A DNA stretch of 64,000 nucleotides, taken from Gemmobacter denitrificans. Lineage in GTDB: Bacteria; Pseudomonadota; Alphaproteobacteria; Rhodobacterales; Rhodobacteraceae. The stretch lies in NCBI RefSeq assembly GCF_036964905.1, contig NZ_JBALHR010000003.1:248001-312000 (forward strand). The letters run 5' to 3'. The position numbers and the translations under genes were made by a program. Numbering within the stretch: position 1 is the stretch's first letter; every line of letters starts with the position of its first letter. Positions 59,866 through 64,000 of this stretch are shown here, piece after piece. Under the pieces are notes generated by a model. That model was not told the origin of the DNA. It did not search any database and was given only the letters and a program-made list of their open reading frames with translations.

Positions 59866-60840
59866 ATGTTCTCTGCGCTCTCCCAACGCCGCCGCTTTTC
59901 CGATCTGTCAGAGCAGGATGTTCTGGCCTTGGCGATTTCCTCCGAAGAGGATGACGCCCGCATCTACCGCAGCTTTGCTCAGCGTCTGCGGGCCGATTAC
60001 TCCGCGACGGCAGCGGTTTTCGATGCCATGGCCGAAGAAGAAGATACCCACCGCCAGCGCCTGATTGATCTGCATCGCGCCCGGTTTGGCGATGTGATCC
60101 CGTTGATCCGCCGCGAACATGTGGCCGGATACTACGCGCGCCGACCGGTCTGGCTGCAACAGACACTAAGCCTTGACGCGATCCGGTCCGAAGCTGCGGG
60201 GATGGAAGCACAGGCCGAGGCGTTTTATCTGCGCGCGGCGCAGGCCACGCAGGATGCCGCGACCCGCAAGCTTTTGGGCGATCTGGCCGCAGCAGAAGGC
60301 GGACACCAGCGCAAGGCCGAGGGGCTGCAGGCTGCGCTGCCCGAAGAGGCCACCGCCGAGGAAGACCGCGCCGCACATCGCCAATTCGTGCTGACCTGGG
60401 TTCAGCCCGGATTGGCCGGGTTGATGGACGGATCGGTTTCCACCCTCGCGCCGATTTTTGCCACGGCTTTTGCGACACAGGACACCTGGACGACCTTCCT
60501 TGTCGGTACGGCGGCCAGTGTGGGGGCGGGGATCTCCATGGGCTTTACCGAAGCCGCACATGACGACGGGGTTCTTTCTGGCCGGGGCAGCCCGTGGAAG
60601 CGGGGCCTCGCTTCGGGCGTGATGACCACATTGGGCGGCATGGGCCACGCGCTGCCCTATCTTATCCCCGAATTCTGGACGGCGACGACCATCGCCATGG
60701 TGATCGTGTTCGTCGAACTCTGGGCGATTGCCTGGATCCAGAACCGCTATATGGAAACTCCGTTCCTGCGGGCAGCCTTGCAGGTTGTGCTGGGTGGTGC
60801 TTTGGTCTTTGCGGCGGGGGCCCTGATCGGGGGCGGTTGA
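59866..60840 (+). CDS. mbfA: MbfA, membrane-bound ferritin with VIT1-type iron exporter domain
   Basis: A protein of 324 residues, the expected MbfA length. Residues 1-165 are a ferritin-like four-helix domain with iron-ligand Glu/His (ALAISSEEDDARIYRSFAQR, DAMAEEEDTHRQRLIDLHRA, AAEGGHQRKAEGL). Residues about 170-324 are the VIT1/Ccc1 membrane domain (LAGLMDGSVSTLAPIFATAF, GISMGFTEAAHDDG). In Bradyrhizobium and Agrobacterium MbfA exports iron under iron excess or peroxide and is repressed by Irr through an ICE, and the ICE is present here at 59840. The upstream gap also carries the TetR palindromes. Confidence 0.93.
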   Translation: MFSALSQRRRFSDLSEQDVLALAISSEEDDARIYRSFAQRLRADYSATAAVFDAMAEEEDTHRQRLIDLHRARFGDVIPLIRREHVAGYYARRPVWLQQTLSLDAIRSEAAGMEAQAEAFYLRAAQATQDAATRKLLGDLAAAEGGHQRKAEGLQAALPEEATAEEDRAAHRQFVLTWVQPGLAGLMDGSVSTLAPIFATAFATQDTWTTFLVGTAASVGAGISMGFTEAAHDDGVLSGRGSPWKRGLASGVMTTLGGMGHALPYLIPEFWTATTIAMVIVFVELWAIAWIQNRYMETPFLRAALQVVLGGALVFAAGALIGGG

Positions 60841-60865
60841 TCCCGCACCGGAGGGAGGAGGGTTC

Positions 60866-61558
60866 ATGTATCGCAAGGGTGAGGTGAGCTATCAGCCATT
60901 GCCGCTGCCAGACCGGGTGCAAATGCCCGACGATCAGGCTGTGGCCGAGGCCGAGCGATTTCTGGCCTATATGCGCCGCCGTCATTCGGTGCGGGATTAT
61001 GACCCGAGGCCGGTTCCCGAAGCGGTGATCGCTGCCTGTATCGCCGCAGCAGGCACGGCGCCGTCGGGCGCCAATCACCAGCCATGGCATTTCGCGGCCA
61101 TTGCCGATCCGGCGATGAAGGCACGCATCCGTGCTGCGGCCGAAGAGGAGGAACGCGCCTTCTATGCCGGTGGGGCAGGGGATGAATGGTTGGCCGCGCT
61201 GGAGCCGATCGGAACCGGTGTGTCAAAACCCCACCTGACCGATGCGCCTTGGCTGATCGTGGTGTTCGCGCAGCGATATGGCATGACCGAGGACGGTGCG
61301 CGCTACAAGAACTACTATGTCCCCGAAAGCGTGGGAATTGCCACCGGCATGTTGATTACGGCCCTGCATCATGCCGGGCTTGTCTGTCTGGAACATACGC
61401 CCAATCCGATGAAATTCTTGCCGGAAATGTGTGGCCGACCGGAATCGGAAAAGGCCGTGATGATCCTGCCGGTGGGTTGGCCTGCCGATCATGCCACGGT
61501 GCCGGCCGTGGCCAAGCGCAAGAAGCCTCTCGACGCGATCATGACGGTGTTTCGCTGA
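60866..61558 (+). CDS. Nitroreductase family protein
   Basis: A protein of 230 residues with FMN-binding motifs RRRHSVRDYDPRPVPEAVIA, AAGTAPSGANHQPWHFAAIA and the C-terminal ILPVGWPADHATVPAVAKRK. These NAD(P)H-dependent flavoenzymes reduce nitro groups, quinones or dehalogenate; the length and PGxxxH-free centre do not single out a subfamily. GGAGGGAGGAGGG precedes the ATG. It is 25 bases after mbfA and probably cotranscribed, which would place it under iron and peroxide control. A 252-base gap without recognisable genes follows. Confidence 0.88.
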   Translation: MYRKGEVSYQPLPLPDRVQMPDDQAVAEAERFLAYMRRRHSVRDYDPRPVPEAVIAACIAAAGTAPSGANHQPWHFAAIADPAMKARIRAAAEEEERAFYAGGAGDEWLAALEPIGTGVSKPHLTDAPWLIVVFAQRYGMTEDGARYKNYYVPESVGIATGMLITALHHAGLVCLEHTPNPMKFLPEMCGRPESEKAVMILPVGWPADHATVPAVAKRKKPLDAIMTVFR

Positions 61559-61810
61559 CCTTTGCGACCTGTGTGGTTTGCGGTCTGACGGACTGGCCGA
61601 ACAAGCGGGGTTTCATGGGAATGGCCAGCGCGCCATTCCCTATGGGTGTTTGTTGGTGTGGTCTCTCTGCTTTTGGGGTGTGGGCGCAGGGTGCAAAGCG
61701 GCACAATCCACTTGTGAGAGCAGATGTTAACCGCGCGGCAAGTTCACAGGTCCACCGTGAAACCTTGTGGGGCGGTGTGATTCGGCCCCCTTGTGCAAAG
61801 GATCCGCTTC

Positions 61811-62392
61811 ATGTCCCGAAATCTACTGACCGTACTCTCCTGCATGGGCGCTGTCTTTGTGGCCTCGGCCAGCGCCGCGCAGGACTTCCAGCCCGCTCTT
61901 GAAAGCTACTACGCCGAAACCCTCTCGGCTCTGGCGACGGATGCGACCCTTGCTGCCGCGATTACCGCGCAAAACGCGCAAAACGGCGGACTGGATCAAG
62001 CCGCGATCGATGCGCTTGATACCGCCTGGCGGGCCGAGGTCGGGACTGCAAGCACGCCGACCATCACACCCGTGATCAGCAATGCCACATCCGATTTCCT
62101 GCGGGGATTTGTCGAACAGTCGGGTGGACGTATCACCGAAATCTTCGTGATGGATGCAAAGGGCCTGAACGTCGCCGCCTCTGCCGTCACGTCGGACATG
62201 TGGCAGGGCGATGAAGCCAAATTCTCTGAAACCTTCGGAAAAGGCGCCGGGGTTGTGCACTATTCCGAGGTTGAGAACGACGAATCCACAGGGCGCTATC
62301 AGGCCCAGATTTCCTTCACTGTGGTTGATCCTGCGACGGGTCAGCCGATTGGTGCAGTGACGGTTGGGGTCGATGCCGAATCCTTGATGTGA
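61811..62392 (+). CDS. Soluble secreted sensor-like protein (PDC/Cache-type fold)
   Basis: A protein of 193 residues from the ATG at 61811. A Sec signal (LLTVLSCMGAVFVASASAAQ) precedes a domain with Cache-like features: a helical start, then GRITEIFVMDAKGLNVAASA, TSDMWQGDEAKFSETFGKGA and the C-terminal AQISFTVVDPATGQPIGAVT plus VGVDAE, very like the end of PDC sensor domains. It lacks a membrane anchor and output domain. It ends 19 bases before the chemoreceptor gene, so it may be a periplasmic ligand-binding partner of that receptor. The fold call is from pattern recognition. Confidence 0.75.
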   Translation: MSRNLLTVLSCMGAVFVASASAAQDFQPALESYYAETLSALATDATLAAAITAQNAQNGGLDQAAIDALDTAWRAEVGTASTPTITPVISNATSDFLRGFVEQSGGRITEIFVMDAKGLNVAASAVTSDMWQGDEAKFSETFGKGAGVVHYSEVENDESTGRYQAQISFTVVDPATGQPIGAVTVGVDAESLM

Positions 62393-62411
62393 ACGAAGGC
62401 AAGGGCGAACC

Positions 62412-64000
62412 ATGAAAAACGATGTAGCGGCTGCCCCTCTGACCGGGCTTGCTGCCCTGTTCCGCAGGGCTTCCCTGAACCAGAAAGTCACATTTCTGAT
62501 CGGCCTCGCGACAGCTATTGTCTGCATTGCGAATATCGCCCTTGGGTATCGTTCCACCGATACCATCACCCGAACATCGTCCATCCGGTTTGCCGAAACG
62601 TCGTTGGCGGGGCTGAGCTATCGTTCCGCTGGCGCGCTGCGTTTCGGGGATGCCAAGGCCATTCAGCAATTTGTCGATCAATTGCGCGAAATGGCTGGCC
62701 CCGATTTGCGGCTGGTTGTGGTCACGGGGCCGGACGGTGCCGTGATGGTAACGGCGGGCGAGGCGCCGGATGCTGCGGTGGGAACTGTGACCGAAGCCGC
62801 CCGGCAAGCCACTTCGGCGGTGACCGAACCACTGCCATCGGGCGAGTTCATCACCACGATGAAGGTGTCCTCTCCCGATGGCAAAAACCGCGTTGGCGGT
62901 ATTTCTACCCTCTGGTCAACACAAGAGGCGTTGGCCATCGCGCATGACGGAGATGTGTTGAACTGGGTGATAGCGGGCGGGATTTTCATCGCCATGCTGG
63001 GCATCAGTGGATGGGTCCTGCAGGTTAGCCTGTCACGACCGATGCGCGCGCTTGGGGCCACTCTCGATCACGTGGCGCAGGGGAATTATGACCAACGTGT
63101 GGAAGGGACCGACCGGCAGGATGATCTGGGTTTCATGGCCCGACAGATCGACAATCTGCGGCTCAAGCTGCACGAGGCACAGCAGCACGAGGCCGCACGG
63201 CGTGAAGAACAAAGCCGCAGGATCGCCGATCTGGAGGAACAAAACCAGGTTGTTGCAGGGTTGCGCGATGCCTTGGGGGCACTGGCCCGCCAGGATCTCA
63301 CCAAGCACCTGGATCGCGTGTTCCCCGCCGCCTATGAACCTTTGCGGCACGACTACAACAGTGTGCTCAAGGCGTTGACCGAGATCATCCTTCAAGCCCT
63401 GCGCACCGCGAATGAGATGGTGAATGGCACCGAAAAGCTGGCGGCCTCTGCCGAGGAACTGGCCCAGCGTTCAGAGGGGCAGGCCGCGACGCTGGAAGAG
63501 ACGGCGGCCTCGATTGCCGAGATTGTCTCTGCTGTTCAATCGTCCGCATCGAATGCCGATAGCGCAGCAGTTGTTGTGCGCGACACCGAAGATCGCGCAA
63601 GACAATGCGAAGAAATCGTGCGCGGCGCTGTCGACGCGATGACCATGGTCGAAGCCGGGGCGAGTGAGATTGCCCAGATCATCTCCATGATCGAGGATAT
63701 CGCCTTCCAGACCAATCTTCTTGCGCTGAACGCGAGCGTCGAGGCGGCACGGGCCGGAGATTCAGGTCGGGGCTTCTCGGTCGTCGCCGCCGAAGTGCGC
63801 ACTCTGGCCCAACGGTCATCGGCGGCGGCACAACAGATCAAGGGGTTGATCGATACCAGTGCCGTGCAGGTCGACAATGGGGTGAAACTGGTCAGAAAAG
63901 CCGGTGAAACCATGTCGGGCTTTGCGGTGCAGATCTCGACGATCAGCAATCTGGTTGCATCCATTGCCCATTCTTCAGGGGAACAGGCGCGCAGCATGGC
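62412..64000 (+). CDS. Methyl-accepting chemotaxis protein, N-terminal part (runs off the right edge)
   Basis: The frame is open from the ATG at 62412 to the window end (529 residues, no stop). A membrane helix (about 25-46) and a second (about 180-202) frame a periplasmic domain of about 130 residues. A HAMP segment follows (LSRPMRALGATLDHVAQGNY), then a second HAMP-like region (LGALARQDLTKHLDRVFPAA) and the signalling helices with the hairpin tip IEDIAFQTNLLALNASVEAA, then RAGDSGRGFSVVAAEVRTLA. It relays ligand binding to CheA and CheW. It is coupled by position to the soluble sensor-like protein upstream. Confidence 0.93.
   Translation, partial: MKNDVAAAPLTGLAALFRRASLNQKVTFLIGLATAIVCIANIALGYRSTDTITRTSSIRFAETSLAGLSYRSAGALRFGDAKAIQQFVDQLREMAGPDLRLVVVTGPDGAVMVTAGEAPDAAVGTVTEAARQATSAVTEPLPSGEFITTMKVSSPDGKNRVGGISTLWSTQEALAIAHDGDVLNWVIAGGIFIAMLGISGWVLQVSLSRPMRALGATLDHVAQGNYDQRVEGTDRQDDLGFMARQIDNLRLKLHEAQQHEAARREEQSRRIADLEEQNQVVAGLRDALGALARQDLTKHLDRVFPAAYEPLRHDYNSVLKALTEIILQALRTANEMVNGTEKLAASAEELAQRSEGQAATLEETAASIAEIVSAVQSSASNADSAAVVVRDTEDRARQCEEIVRGAVDAMTMVEAGASEIAQIISMIEDIAFQTNLLALNASVEAARAGDSGRGFSVVAAEVRTLAQRSSAAAQQIKGLIDTSAVQVDNGVKLVRKAGETMSGFAVQISTISNLVASIAHSSGEQARSM

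Overview
The window reads as a chromosomal segment of a GC-rich alphaproteobacterium, most likely Rhodobacterales (Paracoccaceae: the Rhodobacter, Gemmobacter, Tabrizicola kind). Pointers are FNR-type boxes in front of a cydDC-cydABX locus, a Tat-exported sulfide:quinone reductase, an Irr-type iron control element in front of mbfA, a leuC-leuD-membrane protein-nuclease fold-leuB order, and a SARP-type regulator with TPRs of a sort common in that order. The genus is not fixed by what I can see.

Layout. 1-768: 5' part of a GAF-PAS sensor gene leaving the left edge. 968-5124: a self-contained three-gene unit (SARP/TPR regulator, PAP2-fold phosphatase or haloperoxidase with twelve Asn-Arg-Gly repeats, subtilisin-like S8 protease) followed by tRNA-Arg(TCT). 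5300-15631: a respiratory and sulfide locus: Rrf2 regulator, cydDC, cydABX, TDT/SLAC1 anion channel, exported DsrE-like protein, sqr and a small membrane protein. Three FNR boxes and two ATTC-N8-GAAT operators tie it together. 15748-19272: pnp, a fatty acid hydroxylase gene and rpsO. 19584-20687: an RTX calcium-binding protein. 20709-32244: a divergent phenylacetate and aromatic acid locus (paaN-livJHMGF-fadJ-like against paaG-paaI-paaK-TetR) with a palindrome between the arms. 32355-36613: transporters, S-formylglutathione hydrolase, DUF188 and DUF2167 genes. 36685-38653: a more A+T-rich patch with a 32-bp palindrome, a membrane-anchored isochorismatase-like protein, a MarR regulator with twin operators, and an orphan Imm8 immunity gene. 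38808-44187: leucine biosynthesis. 44425-45807: XRE/DUF2975 pair and a lipoprotein. 45916-52318: rsfS-rlmH-small ORF-gpmI-envC-like-ctpA-rppH and a DUF3291 gene. 52324-58680: purMN, a PACE transporter, an oxidoreductase, a DMT transporter, a NYN-LOTUS protein and a TPR protein. 58798-60840: a TetR operon facing mbfA. 60866-64000: a nitroreductase, a soluble secreted sensor-like protein and the start of a chemoreceptor gene.

How the parts work together. The clearest coordinated module is 5300-15631. Sulfide:quinone reductase feeds electrons to the quinone pool, and cytochrome bd, a family known to tolerate sulfide and NO, can drain it. CydDC supports bd assembly, and the TDT channel and DsrE-like protein would fit sulfur-anion or persulfide handling. 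The same operator type and the same FNR boxes precede both cydA and sqr. The least explained unit is the regulator-PAP2-S8 cluster at 968-5124, which I regard as the best candidate for an undescribed system.
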